Origin: Planctomycetota bacterium
GTDB taxonomy: Bacteria > Planctomycetota > GCA-002687715 > DRQF01
Length of the DNA: 49,407 nt
Direction of reading: 5' to 3'
Assembly (NCBI GenBank): GCA_020639295.1
Contig: JACKGY010000017.1
Coordinates: 1 to 49,407, forward strand
Shown: piece after piece, positions 18,479 to 27,084 of the stretch
Position numbering within the stretch: the first letter of the stretch is position 1
Layout: each line of letters begins with the position of its first letter
Notes under the pieces: generated by a model
Databases searched by the model: none
Seen by the model: only the letters and a program-made list of their open reading frames with translations
Told to the model about the DNA's origin: nothing
Program-made: the position numbers and the translations under genes

Positions 18479-19823
18479 GTTCGGCCTCGATCGTTACGCC
18501 GCCACCATCGCCGGCCTGCGCAACGGCCGGTTCTTCGGCAAGGTCACCCGCGTGGTCGGCCTGACCATCGAATGCCGCGGCCTCCAGGTCGGACTCGGCG
18601 AGCTCTGCGAGGTCGAGTCCAGCGATGGCGGCGCGGCCATCCTCTCCGAGGTCGTGGGCTTCAAGGGCGGGACCACCATCCTGATGCCGATCGAGGAGCG
18701 CGCCGCGCTCGCCCCCGGCGCCACGGTCCATCCCCTCCACCGCAAGCTCACGGTCTCCTGCGGCGACTTCATGCTGGGCCGGGTGCTGGATGCCCTCGGT
18801 CGGCCGCTCGACGCCGGCCCCGCCCTGCCCCGTGGCCTCGACACGCCGGTCTTCAAGCCGGCGCCGAATCCGCTCCTGCGCGAGAACATCGACCAGTCGC
18901 TGGAGAGCGGCGTCTCGGTGATCGACGGCCTCCTGACCCTCGGGCTCGGCCAACGCATGGGCATCTTCGCCGGTTCCGGCGTCGGCAAGAGCACGCTGCT
19001 CGGCACCATCGCCCGCGAGAGCTCCGCCGACGTCAACGTGATCGCCCTTATCGGCGAGCGTGGGCGCGAGGTGCGCGAGTTCATCGACAAGGTGCTCGGG
19101 CCCGAGGGTCTGGCGAAGTCGGTGCTGGTGGTGGCCACCTCGGACAGCTCGCCGATCATGCGCCAGCGCGGCGCGTTCACCGCGACCGCCATCGCCGAGT
19201 ACTTCCGCGACCAGGGCCGCGACGTGATGCTGATGATGGACTCGATCACCCGCCTGGCCAACGCGACCCGGGAGATCGGTCTGGCCTCCGGCGAACCGCC
19301 CACGGTGAAGGGTTACCCGCCGTCCTTCTTCAGCACCATGCCGAAGCTGGTCGAGCGCATGGGCCGTCTGCAGCGCGGCTCGATCACCGGCCTGCTCACC
19401 GTGCTGGTGGACGCCGACGACATGAACGAGCCGGTCGCCGACACGATGCGCGGCCTGCTCGACGGGCACATCGTGCTCTCGCGCAAGATCGCCGCCCGGG
19501 GCCAGTTCCCGGCGGTCGACGTCCTCAACAGCACCTCGCGAATCATGGACGCCGTGGTCCCGGAGGAGCAGCGGCTCGCCGCCCGATCGGTGAAGGAGAA
19601 GCTGGCGGTCTACGAGGATGCGCGCGACCTGATCATGGTGGGCGCCTACCGCGAGGGCAGCGACCCCCGGGTCGACGAGGCCGTGGGCAGCCATGACAGA
19701 ATCATGGCGCTGCTCAAGCAAACGAGTCAAAACAGCCGATCCATGGAGGAGACACGCCGGCTTCTCGCCGAGGCCGCGCGTCCGACCGCCCCGAAGGCGG
19801 CAAATGCGCGCCAGAAAGCGTGA
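18471..19823 (+). CDS. fliI: Flagellum-specific export ATPase FliI
   Basis: 450-residue hexameric ATPase of the type III export apparatus, related to F1 beta. Walker A GSGVGKST at 168-175; FliI/F1 segments VSVIDGLLTLGLGQRMGIFAGSG, LIGERGREVREFI, and MMDSITRLANATREIGLASGEPP with the Walker B region. The C-terminal domain has GRQFPAVDVLNSTSR-like and YREGSDPRVDEAV segments. It overlaps fliH by 8 bases and ends 13 bases before fliJ. Confidence 0.97.
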   Translation: MTEFGLDRYAATIAGLRNGRFFGKVTRVVGLTIECRGLQVGLGELCEVESSDGGAAILSEVVGFKGGTTILMPIEERAALAPGATVHPLHRKLTVSCGDFMLGRVLDALGRPLDAGPALPRGLDTPVFKPAPNPLLRENIDQSLESGVSVIDGLLTLGLGQRMGIFAGSGVGKSTLLGTIARESSADVNVIALIGERGREVREFIDKVLGPEGLAKSVLVVATSDSSPIMRQRGAFTATAIAEYFRDQGRDVMLMMDSITRLANATREIGLASGEPPTVKGYPPSFFSTMPKLVERMGRLQRGSITGLLTVLVDADDMNEPVADTMRGLLDGHIVLSRKIAARGQFPAVDVLNSTSRIMDAVVPEEQRLAARSVKEKLAVYEDARDLIMVGAYREGSDPRVDEAVGSHDRIMALLKQTSQNSRSMEETRRLLAEAARPTAPKAANARQKA

Positions 19824-19836
19824 TAGGGAAACAGGG

Positions 19837-20292
19837 ATGAAGCGGTTCTCGTTCCGGCTCCAGAAGCTGCTCGATCTTTCTCGCCGTCGCGAGGAGGAGG
19901 CCCGGGGCGCCATGGCCCGGCAGCTCGCCGAGCTGCGGGCGGCCGAGGAACGCCTCGAGCAGGCCCGGAAACGGCTCGATGAGGGTTTCGCGCGGATGAG
20001 CCAGAGCCTCGCCCGGCCCCGGATCGAGCCGGCCGAGATCGGCCTCCTGCAGAACTGGCTGGCCCGGGCGGAGAAGGCGCAGAAGAGCCTCGAGGCCCGA
20101 CTCGAGCAGGAGGAGCGCGCCTACGAGCGTGCCCGCGCGGTCATGATCGAACGCCGCAAGGAACTGCTCGGACTGGAGCGGGGCCGCGACAAGGCCCTGG
20201 AGGACTGGCGCGAGGAGGCCGGTCGCGAGGAAGCCGCGCAGATGGAGGAGGTCGCCTCCTCCCGTCACCAGCGGCAAAGGAGTGAGGGATGA
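19837..20292 (+). CDS. fliJ: Flagellar export protein FliJ
   Basis: 151-residue coiled-coil protein. FliJ inserts into the FliI hexamer like the F1 gamma stalk. The start MKRFSFRLQKLLDLSRRREEEA is the typical FliJ opening; the remainder is an almost continuous Glu/Arg/Ala-rich coiled coil. AGGG precedes the ATG. Its stop overlaps the next start (ATGA at 20289-20292). Confidence 0.9.
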   Translation: MKRFSFRLQKLLDLSRRREEEARGAMARQLAELRAAEERLEQARKRLDEGFARMSQSLARPRIEPAEIGLLQNWLARAEKAQKSLEARLEQEERAYERARAVMIERRKELLGLERGRDKALEDWREEAGREEAAQMEEVASSRHQRQRSEG

Positions 20293-21038
20293 AGGGATTC
20301 GTCAACGTCATCGGCCTCCTGACCCTGGCCCAGTGGGTCTTCGTCGGCCTGCTCTACGGCTTCATCCACTACCAGGAGAAGGACAGTCCCGAGACCCTGG
20401 CCAAGCTGCACGACATGCCGGTCGTGGGCGGCTACTTCCCCAAGGTGACCCTGGTCACCCAGGCGGAGAAGGACCGCGAGTATGGCGACGAGCTGCGGGC
20501 CCGTAGGCTCGAGGCCCAGCGCATCTTCAACCTGCCCAAGTCCTGGAGCGTCGAGGAGTTCGAGGAACTGTCCCAGAAGCTGGCCGCGCGCGGCGAGGAG
20601 CTCACCAAGCACGAGCGCGAGCTGGAGCAGCGCCAGGCCGAGATCCAGCAGATGATGGACGAGATCTCCCGCCGGGAAGACGCCCTGGTCGGCGAGCAGG
20701 ACAAGCTCGACAAGAAGGCGGCCGAGGTGCTCAAGGACCGGGAGGCCCTGACCGCGGCCACCAGCAACATGCAGGGCAAGATCGACGCCTACGAGTCCCA
20801 GGCCTACAAGCGGATCGCCAAGCTCCTGGCCGGCATCGATCCCAAGGGGGCCCAGGAACGCCTGATGAGCGCCCCCGAGGGCGAGACCACGAAGGAGCGC
20901 AACGCGCGCTTCGACGAGGCGGCCAAGATCCTCACCTTCATGGACGTCGAGCAGGCCGGCCAGATCATCAACTCGATGGAGCCGCCGGACGCGGCGCTGG
21001 TCCTGGAGCGCATGAAGGGCCTGGCGCCCGGCAAGTAG
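20289..21038 (+). CDS. MotE-like membrane coiled-coil protein with an MgtE-N-like domain
   Basis: 249 residues: one N-terminal membrane helix (about 8-27), a long coiled coil (about 90-180: ELSQKLAARGEELTKHERELEQRQAEIQQMMDEIS and DKLDKKAAEVLKDREALTAATSNM), then a helical domain ending ARFDEAAKILTFMDVEQAGQIINSMEPPDAALVLERMKGLAP, which resembles the MgtE N-terminal/FliG-like repeat seen in MotE. MotE proteins follow fliJ in several flagellar operons and act as periplasmic chaperones for stator components. The orientation here is not certain. The role is inferred from architecture and position. Confidence 0.8.
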   Translation: MKGFVNVIGLLTLAQWVFVGLLYGFIHYQEKDSPETLAKLHDMPVVGGYFPKVTLVTQAEKDREYGDELRARRLEAQRIFNLPKSWSVEEFEELSQKLAARGEELTKHERELEQRQAEIQQMMDEISRREDALVGEQDKLDKKAAEVLKDREALTAATSNMQGKIDAYESQAYKRIAKLLAGIDPKGAQERLMSAPEGETTKERNARFDEAAKILTFMDVEQAGQIINSMEPPDAALVLERMKGLAPGK

Positions 21039-21059
21039 ACCGAACGCGATCTTCCGCGA

Positions 21060-21101
21060 ACGCCCCTCGCCCCACCGGCTTCGGCCCGGGACGAGGGGCG
21101 T
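21060..21101 (+). terminator. Hairpin ending the flgB-motE block
   Basis: A 10-bp perfect stem (ACGCCCCTCG at 21060-21069 with CGAGGGGCGT at 21092-21101) and a 22-base loop containing a smaller CCGG...CCGG pairing. It is followed by CGTCATTTG. It lies 21 bp after the stop and before the motA promoter region. Confidence 0.6.
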
Positions 21102-21270
21102 CGTCATTTGCGCTGCATGAACATGCGGACTGCGCTTCCACCGCCGGGCTTTCCGACAAGGACCGTGGGAATACGCGGCGCCGACGCCTCGAGGACCGGA
21201 AATCATTCACTCCCGGCCCGAGAACGCGTCGATAGACAGCAGAGGCAAGGCGCGCAGGAAGAGGAACCGC

Positions 21271-22044
21271 ATGGACATCGCAACCGTAGTCGGGCTGGTC
21301 CTGGCTCAGATCCTGATCATCGGATCGATCCTGATGGGAGCGGGCCTGGCGGCCTTCGTCGACATCCCGTCGGTCATCATCGTGGGCGGTGGCACGCTCG
21401 CGGCCTGCATGGTCGCATTCCCGATGAACAAGTTCACGGCCCTTGGCAAGGTGCTCAAGAAGGGCTTCCTGTTCAGTCTGCCGGCTCTCCCGGAGCAGAT
21501 CGAGGGCATGGCCGAGTACGCCGCCCTCGCCCGCCGCGAGGGTCTCCTCGCCCTCGAAGAGAAGCTCGAGTCGATCAAGGACGCCTTCCTGGTCAAGGGT
21601 CTGCGCCTCGTGGTGGACGGTTTCCCGCCCGAGGTGGTGCGCGACATCCTGGCCAATGACCTCTACGCCATGCAGGAACGCCACTCGGGCGGCAAGGCCC
21701 TGCTCGACAAGATGGGCGAGGTGGCGCCCGCGATGGGCATGCTCGGCACGCTGATCGGCCTGGTCACCATGCTCAAGAACCTGTCCGACCCCTCGCAGAT
21801 CGGTAGCGGCATGGCGGTCGCCCTGCTCACGACCTTCTACGGCGCCTACCTCGCCAACGTCGTCTTCCTGCCCCTGGCCACCAAGCTGGACCAGCGCAAG
21901 AAGGAGGAGACGATGCTGCGCGAGATCATGATCGAGGGCATCGTCTCGATCCAGAGCGGCGACAAGCCGGCGATGGTCAAGGAGAAGCTCAAGGCCTTCC
22001 TGCCGCCCGCGGTGCGCGCGGCCATGGACGCGGCCAAGAAGTAG
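21271..22044 (+). CDS. motA: Stator proton/ion channel protein MotA
   Basis: 257-residue inner-membrane stator subunit with four helices: two near the N-terminus (about 5-24 and 28-48) and two in the C-terminal half (EVAPAMGMLGTLIGLVTMLKNL and GSGMAVALLTTFYGAYLANVVFLPL). The conserved Pro of VAPAMG, functionally important in MotA, is present. The cytoplasmic loop contacts FliG. It is followed by two motB genes and fliL. The upstream 232-bp gap holds a terminator hairpin and a -10-like GTCGATAG (21228-21235) without a matching -35. It could use H+ or Na+; this cannot be decided by eye. Confidence 0.95.
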   Translation: MDIATVVGLVLAQILIIGSILMGAGLAAFVDIPSVIIVGGGTLAACMVAFPMNKFTALGKVLKKGFLFSLPALPEQIEGMAEYAALARREGLLALEEKLESIKDAFLVKGLRLVVDGFPPEVVRDILANDLYAMQERHSGGKALLDKMGEVAPAMGMLGTLIGLVTMLKNLSDPSQIGSGMAVALLTTFYGAYLANVVFLPLATKLDQRKKEETMLREIMIEGIVSIQSGDKPAMVKEKLKAFLPPAVRAAMDAAKK

Positions 22045-22055
22045 GGGGAGTCGCC

Positions 22056-22826
22056 GTGGCCGCGAAGAAGCCAGCCGATCCGAAGCCGCAGGGCGCTCCC
22101 ATGTGGATCGTCACCTTCACCGACATGACGTCGCTCCTGCTGACCTTCTTCATCATGATGCTGACCTTCTCCTCGATGGAGGACGAGAAGCTCAAGCAGG
22201 CCACCGGCTCGCTTTCCGGCGCCTTCGGCAACATGACCCCGAATCGCAAGCGGGCGCGGACGGAGATCGACCGCAGCAACGACGTCAAGTATCGCGATCA
22301 GGACAAGGACGGCCCCAGCGACCCGTCGATGCGTACCGATCTCGGCGACCAGGTCGACCGCATCCAGGACCAGCGGATCTTCAACGTGCGCCTCAACGCC
22401 GCCGAGGTGGCCGAGGGCATGCGCATCACGGTGACGCCGGTCGGCAACGAGGAGCTGTTCAATCTGGTGACCCACGTCCCCGGGCAGAGCACCGTGATGG
22501 TCCTGAAGGAGATCGCGATGATGTTCCGCACCCTGCCGGTGCGGCTGGTCGTCGAGACCCACTGCGACAGCGAGCTGCCCGAGAGCCTGCTGATGAGTCC
22601 CACCGACCTGACCATGCTCAACGGCAATGCCGCCGCCGAGGTCCTGGTCGAGGGCGGGATGGCGCCGGAGAACGTCGGCGTCTGCCCCCGCGGCGACGTC
22701 GCGCCCCTGGTGATCGCGGCGCCGGGCCGGAAGCTCTCGCCGATCGACCGCTTCCACAACCGCCGTCTCGAGATCCTGGTCATCCCCGCGGACCGGGACG
22801 AGGCCTTCGGTGACCTGGGGAGCTGA
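22056..22826 (+). CDS. motB: Stator protein MotB, first copy
   Basis: 256 residues: a short cytoplasmic N-terminus, one membrane helix (about 16-40, MWIVTFTDMTSLLLTFFIMMLTFSSM) carrying the ion-binding Asp23, a linker, and a C-terminal OmpA-like peptidoglycan-binding domain (about 115-245; VRLVVETHCDSELPES and FHNRRLEILVIP). The start is GTG after GGGGGAG, 11 bp behind motA. The OmpA-like part is less canonical than in the next gene. It has a second MotB directly downstream, two bases later. Confidence 0.9.
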   Translation: MAAKKPADPKPQGAPMWIVTFTDMTSLLLTFFIMMLTFSSMEDEKLKQATGSLSGAFGNMTPNRKRARTEIDRSNDVKYRDQDKDGPSDPSMRTDLGDQVDRIQDQRIFNVRLNAAEVAEGMRITVTPVGNEELFNLVTHVPGQSTVMVLKEIAMMFRTLPVRLVVETHCDSELPESLLMSPTDLTMLNGNAAAEVLVEGGMAPENVGVCPRGDVAPLVIAAPGRKLSPIDRFHNRRLEILVIPADRDEAFGDLGS

Positions 22827-22828
22827 TC

Positions 22829-23554
22829 ATGGCCGAGAAGAAGACACCGCCTGACGACTCGCCGGCCGGAGCCCCGCTCTACATGGTCTCGTTCGGCGAC
22901 ATGATGACCATCCTCTTGACCTTCTTCATCCTGCTCTGCTCCTACTCCAAGGAGCGTCAGGCCGGCTTCATCTCGGACGGCGTGGGTTCCTTCAAGAACG
23001 TGGTCAACGCGATGGGTCTGCCGGGCGTGCTGCCGGGCGACAAGTATCCGGTCGACCTCGGCGCCTCGCGCGCGCGCTACCGGCCCGCCGGCGCGCTCAA
23101 CGACCAGTTCCTCACCGACGCCGAGGGCCGGGTCAGCGAACTCAACCGCGACGCCTTGCGCAAGGTGGTCAAGAAGGCCTTGACCCGGACCAGGATGTCG
23201 AAGCTGCCGATCACGCTGATCTACGATCGCCGCGAGACGGCGCTGACCGAGGACCATCGCCAGCTGTTCGACGTGGTCGCCGATCTGCTCCGGGGGCACA
23301 ACATGGTGCTCAGGATCGACGGTTATGCCTACGAGGAGGGCGTCGATGCTCGCGCCACCCAGGAGATCGCGGTGGTCCGCGCGGCGGCGGTCGCCGACTA
23401 CCTCGAGGAGGCCCTCGGGATCGACCGCAAGGACATGAGGGTAACCGGATTCGGATCGGGTGGCGCCGGCGCGGAGCGCGCCGCGGTGCGCCGGGTCCAG
23501 GACCGACTCGGGCGGCGGATCGTCCTGATCTACGTGCTGCCGAAGGAAGACTAG
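22829..23554 (+). CDS. Stator protein MotB-like, second copy
   Basis: 241 residues with the same plan: a membrane helix (about 17-39, LYMVSFGDMMTILLTFFILLCSYS) with Asp24 at the ion-binding position, and a C-terminal OmpA-like domain (VLRIDGYAYEEGVDARATQEIAVVRAAAVADYLEEALGIDRKDMRVTGFGS). It is clearly divergent from the preceding MotB outside the helix. Both have the channel Asp, so both could form stators with the single MotA, either as alternative or mixed complexes. Confidence 0.9.
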   Translation: MAEKKTPPDDSPAGAPLYMVSFGDMMTILLTFFILLCSYSKERQAGFISDGVGSFKNVVNAMGLPGVLPGDKYPVDLGASRARYRPAGALNDQFLTDAEGRVSELNRDALRKVVKKALTRTRMSKLPITLIYDRRETALTEDHRQLFDVVADLLRGHNMVLRIDGYAYEEGVDARATQEIAVVRAAAVADYLEEALGIDRKDMRVTGFGSGGAGAERAAVRRVQDRLGRRIVLIYVLPKED

Positions 23555-23563
23555 GAGGGGAAG

Positions 23564-24043
23564 ATGAAGATCAAGATCATCATCGGCGTGGCCGTGCTCG
23601 TCGTCCTGGGCGTCGCCGCCTTCGTCGTCACCGGCGACGGCAAGAGCGCCACCGAGGAACAGATGGACCGGATGCGGGGCACCGACGCCTACTACGCCCA
23701 CAGCGTGGAGATGGTGAAGGAGGACCCCTACGGTGGCGGCGAGATCATGACCAATCTGATGGACAACAAGATGTTGAAGCTCCGCTTCGACGTGAAGTAC
23801 CAGATCGGTCTCGACTGGGGCGACGACTTCGGGCCGGCCCAGGCCGCCTTCGACGCCGCCGCGGCGGACATCAAGTCCGAGCTGTTCACCCGCCTGCGCG
23901 CCAAGCGATCGGTCGACCTCGTCGGCCTGGAGCTGCGCGTCTTCAAGGAAGAGATGATCGAGATGATCGACGGCATCGTGTTCCCGAAGCGCTATGGCCG
24001 GGTCACGAAGTTCCTGATCAAGGATCTGATCATCCAGGGTTGA
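23564..24043 (+). CDS. fliL: Flagellar basal-body-associated protein FliL
   Basis: 159 residues: an N-terminal membrane helix (about 4-23) and a periplasmic domain with the FliL pattern (KMLKLRFDVKYQIGLDW, IKSELFTRLRAKRSVDL, and a final FPKRYGRVTKFLIKDLIIQ). FliL rings surround the stator and stabilise it. GGAGGGGAAG precedes the ATG. It is the last gene of the motA operon; a weak 6-bp hairpin (24048-24065) follows before the convergent operon. Confidence 0.88.
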   Translation: MKIKIIIGVAVLVVLGVAAFVVTGDGKSATEEQMDRMRGTDAYYAHSVEMVKEDPYGGGEIMTNLMDNKMLKLRFDVKYQIGLDWGDDFGPAQAAFDAAAADIKSELFTRLRAKRSVDLVGLELRVFKEEMIEMIDGIVFPKRYGRVTKFLIKDLIIQG

Positions 24044-24115
24044 TCGGCGCCGGGCGAAGCCGGCGGCCGTCGGGGCCCTTCTCCGCGACCGCCGCGTTCG
24101 AGCCCTCGGTCGCCA

Positions 24116-24607
24116 TCAGTAGCCGGGCGCGCCCTCCTGCGTGGTCAGGCGCGCGCGGACGATCCGCCAGCCGTCCTTCTTCTCGAGGTCCAGCTCGAGG
24201 TCGAAGAGCCATTGCCGGGATCGATCGTCGCCGCGGCGGACCATCAAGGCGAGCGCTCCTTTCCAGCTCGCCTCCTCCCCCGAGACCGTCACCCAGGGGT
24301 CGGCGGAGGAGTCCGCGGCCACCACCTCGAGGGTGAAGCCCCGCTCGTCGCGGGCCGCCTGGCCGAGCAGCACCAGGACGTCGCGGACCCCGCCGCGCAT
24401 GAGCCCGCGGGCCCGACCGCGCTGGTCGCCTTCGCAGAGGAACTCGGTCGCCAGAGGGTCCACGACGCCGGCGACCTCCCCGTGGTTGAAGGCGTCGATC
24501 GCCTCGGCGACGAGGTCGCGGATCCGGTCCTCGTCGCTGCGCAGGGCGGAACGGAGGGCGGGGATGGCGATCGCCAGGGCGACGAGGACGAGGACGATGC
24601 GCTTCAT
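24116..24607 (-). CDS. Secreted NTF2/SnoaL-like protein, unknown function
   Basis: 163 residues with a hydrophobic N-terminus (MKRIVLVLVALAIAIPAL, signal peptide or anchor). The remainder has the pattern of the NTF2-like alpha+beta fold: a helical start (DEDRIRDLVAEAIDAFNHGEVAGVVDPLATEFLC), then strands ending WLFDLELDLEKKDGWRIVRARLTTQ. No catalytic residues can be assigned. It lies 21 bp after the acetyltransferase gene at the end of the long flgF-flgL transcript, so it may be co-expressed with late hook genes; whether it acts in motility is unknown. Confidence 0.65.
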   Translation of the reverse strand: MKRIVLVLVALAIAIPALRSALRSDEDRIRDLVAEAIDAFNHGEVAGVVDPLATEFLCEGDQRGRARGLMRGGVRDVLVLLGQAARDERGFTLEVVAADSSADPWVTVSGEEASWKGALALMVRRGDDRSRQWLFDLELDLEKKDGWRIVRARLTTQEGAPGY

Positions 24608-24628
24608 CGGCCGCTCCCGATCGACGGA

Positions 24629-25645
24629 TCAGACGGAATCGAGACCCCAGACGAAGAAGGGTAGCACGCGATCCGGTGGCGTGAGGCCCGAGCGCCCGAA
24701 GAGGGCCTCGGCGAGGTCCTCGTCGCCCGCCGGGAGCGGCTGCTCGAAGTGCGGTTGCAGGGCCTGACGGAGCCGGCGGCCGTTCAGCACGGTCATCATC
24801 GCCATGTCGGTGTGCTCCGGCGTGAAGCCGAGCGCGCTGAAGGCCCGGAGATAGCGACGGTCCCAGGTCGGCCCCATGACCATGGCCTGCTCCAGACCGA
24901 ACTCGAGCATGAGGTCGCGCGCGAGGGCCGGCACGAGCTCCGGCACCCCACCCCACTCCGAGATCACGCCCTGGAAGTCGAGCCCCTTGCCGAGGCTGGC
25001 GTAGGCGACGACGCGGCCGCCCTCCAGCGCGACGCGGGTCTCGCAGCGGGGGATGTTGAACAGGATGCGGGCCTCGTCGAGGCTGCGGCGGACCGGAAAG
25101 GCGTCCTGCCGGCGCAGGCGCATCAGGTCGGGGATCTCCTGCTGCCGCAGCGGCCAGACGTCGGCCTCCTGACCGAGGCCGAGCCGACGCGGCTCGATCA
25201 GGAACCGGGTCTCCAGGCCCGCGGGAGCGAAACCCAGCTTCTCGTAGAAGCCCTCCACCTCGGCCCAGAGGATCGCGGCCTCGACCCCCGCCAGCCGCGC
25301 CTCTTGCAGGAGTTCGGTGACCAGCCGGCGGGCGTGGCCGCGGCCACGCTCGGCCGGGTCGGTGCAGACGGCGCCGATGTCGAAGAGGGCGAAGCTGCGA
25401 CGTGCCGGCGTGGCGACGCGGAGCAGGCGCCCGGCCGCGTGGGCGACGATCCGGCCCTCGGAACGGACGACCAGGCGTCGCGCGCGCGCCTCGGCCCCGA
25501 CCAGAAGCGGGAAGTCGAGGCTCATCGACAGGTCGGCTTCCGGCCGCATGCAGCGGTCGATCAGCTGCCGGGCCTCGTCGAAGGAACCCGGCTGGAGTTC
25601 CTCGATCGGCTGGAGCGAAAGCAGGGCCTCGGTCTCGGCGGTCAT
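24629..25645 (-). CDS. GNAT-family N-acetyltransferase coupled to flgL
   Basis: 338-residue cytoplasmic protein. The first GNAT domain (about 15-165) has the acetyl-CoA loop ERGRGHARRL (99-108) after the strand ALFDIGAVCTDP, and the WAEVEGFYEKLGF motif near its end. The second half (about 165-320) looks like another GNAT-type fold without a clear CoA loop, an arrangement reminiscent of Eis-like two-domain acetyltransferases. The start overlaps the flgL stop (TGATG, 25643-25647), so it is translated together with a hook-filament junction protein. Substrate unknown; modification of a flagellar protein or of a sugar precursor is inference only. Confidence 0.8.
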   Translation of the reverse strand: MTAETEALLSLQPIEELQPGSFDEARQLIDRCMRPEADLSMSLDFPLLVGAEARARRLVVRSEGRIVAHAAGRLLRVATPARRSFALFDIGAVCTDPAERGRGHARRLVTELLQEARLAGVEAAILWAEVEGFYEKLGFAPAGLETRFLIEPRRLGLGQEADVWPLRQQEIPDLMRLRRQDAFPVRRSLDEARILFNIPRCETRVALEGGRVVAYASLGKGLDFQGVISEWGGVPELVPALARDLMLEFGLEQAMVMGPTWDRRYLRAFSALGFTPEHTDMAMMTVLNGRRLRQALQPHFEQPLPAGDEDLAEALFGRSGLTPPDRVLPFFVWGLDSV

Positions 25646-27075
25646 CAGAGGTAGTTCATCAGGCTCAGCTGGTTGACCCGCGAGGTCACCAGCAGGGCGC
25701 TCTGGTACGCGGTCTCGTTCTGCTGCATCTGGATCACGGCCTCGCTGATGTCGACGTCCTCGGTCTTGGAGATCAGCTCCTGCAGGCGGACGTCCAGATC
25801 ATCGACTCTGGACTCGGCGCTTTCCAGTCTCGAGCTCAGGGATCCCAGTTCCGAGAGCCCCTCGAGCAGCCGGTTGTGGCCGGCGTCGAACTCGTCGAGA
25901 TAGGAGCGGACCCGGTTCAGGGCGGCGCCGACGTCGCTGGTGGAATCGGCGTTCCTCAGCCCGTCGCGGATGGCGACGAGGGCGCTGAAGATGTCCAGGG
26001 TACCGCCGTAGCTGACGCTGTCGGTCCCCGCCCGGCGGATCGCGCTGGTGTCGACGTTCAGGGTCGAGCCGTTCAGCGAGTCGACCACGCGGTCGTTGCT
26101 GGAGAAGCTGATCGCGGTCCAGGTCCGGCCGCCGTCGATCGACAGATCGCCCATGCCGGTGGCGGTCACCTGGCCCTGGAAGCCGGCGCTGAGGCCGGTC
26201 AGGTCGAGGTGGACCAGCTCGCCGTCGGTTCCCTTCAGGACGTAGTCGGTCTCGGTGCCCGTGAAGCTCTGGGCCGGGCCGCCGTCGAGCGCGATGGTGC
26301 CGGCGACCGCGTCGATGTCGATCACGTGGCTGCCGAGGATGGTGTCCGCGGTGGTGGAGCTCGCGCCCAGGGCGAGACCCGAGCCGCCCGAGAGCGCGGT
26401 GGCGCCGTGCCGGGCGATCAGCTCGTCGACGCCGACGCCGTTGTCGGTGCCCAGGCCCGCCCGGACGCCGGTGACGCCGGAGTAGCTGGTCGCCCCGCGC
26501 GCGCCGTGGCGGAAGATCTCGCCGCCGGGAATGTTGGTCTCGAAGGACAGGCTCGGCCCGACCTCGGAGACGATCCGGCCGTCGTCGCCGTGATAGACCA
26601 CGCGCTCCTGGCCGCTGGCGTCGCGGACCAGCTCGTAGGGCGGCTGGTCGGTGGCGGTCCCGCCGAAGACGAAGCGCGCGCCCACCTTGGAATTGGCCAG
26701 GGAGATCAGGTCCTGCAGGAAGCCGTCCACGGCGGTGGCGACGGTGTCGTGGTCGCTGGCGCTGAGGGTGCCGTTCAGGCCCTGGATGACCGCCTCGCGG
26801 GCCTGCTGGATGAGGGTCGAGGCCTCCTGCAGGGAGGCCGCCGCGCTGTCGACGAAGGCGCGACCCTGGGAGGCGTTCTGCGAGTAGCGTTGCAGCTCGC
26901 CGTGCCGGTTCTTGAAGTCCAAGAGCCGCGAGATCGCGTTCGGGTCGTCCGAGGGCTTGGAGATCCGCTTGCCGCGGGCGACCAGGAGCTGGCTGGTGTA
27001 GAGCCGCGAGTAGGCGCCCTGCACCTGCTGCTGGGCGCTCTCGTAGGACAGGTTCTGGGTGACGCGGAAGACCAT
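25645..27075 (-). CDS. flgL: Hook-filament junction protein FlgL (HAP3)
   Basis: 476 residues, longer than enteric FlgL (317). N-terminal flagellin-like motif MVFRVTQNLSYESAQQQVQGAYSRLYTSQLLVARGKRISKPSDDPNAI and C-terminal LQELISKTEDVDISEAVIQMQQNETAYQSALLVTSRVNQLSLMNYL, both diagnostic. The extra length is in the variable middle (about 180-370), rich in Gly/Thr/Asp. It lies 9 bp after flgK and overlaps the acetyltransferase start. Confidence 0.95.
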   Translation of the reverse strand: MVFRVTQNLSYESAQQQVQGAYSRLYTSQLLVARGKRISKPSDDPNAISRLLDFKNRHGELQRYSQNASQGRAFVDSAAASLQEASTLIQQAREAVIQGLNGTLSASDHDTVATAVDGFLQDLISLANSKVGARFVFGGTATDQPPYELVRDASGQERVVYHGDDGRIVSEVGPSLSFETNIPGGEIFRHGARGATSYSGVTGVRAGLGTDNGVGVDELIARHGATALSGGSGLALGASSTTADTILGSHVIDIDAVAGTIALDGGPAQSFTGTETDYVLKGTDGELVHLDLTGLSAGFQGQVTATGMGDLSIDGGRTWTAISFSSNDRVVDSLNGSTLNVDTSAIRRAGTDSVSYGGTLDIFSALVAIRDGLRNADSTSDVGAALNRVRSYLDEFDAGHNRLLEGLSELGSLSSRLESAESRVDDLDVRLQELISKTEDVDISEAVIQMQQNETAYQSALLVTSRVNQLSLMNYL

Positions 27076-27084
27076 GGGCTGACC

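Noticed and set aside
21228..21235. GTCGATAG upstream of motA as a sigma-28 -10 element
   Set aside because: No TCAA/TAAA-like -35 at the right spacing, unlike the three listed sites. It may still be used, but evidence is too weak to list.
22056..23554. The two MotB genes as one gene split by a frameshift
   Set aside because: Each has a complete membrane helix with its Asp and a complete C-terminal domain, so they are separate genes.
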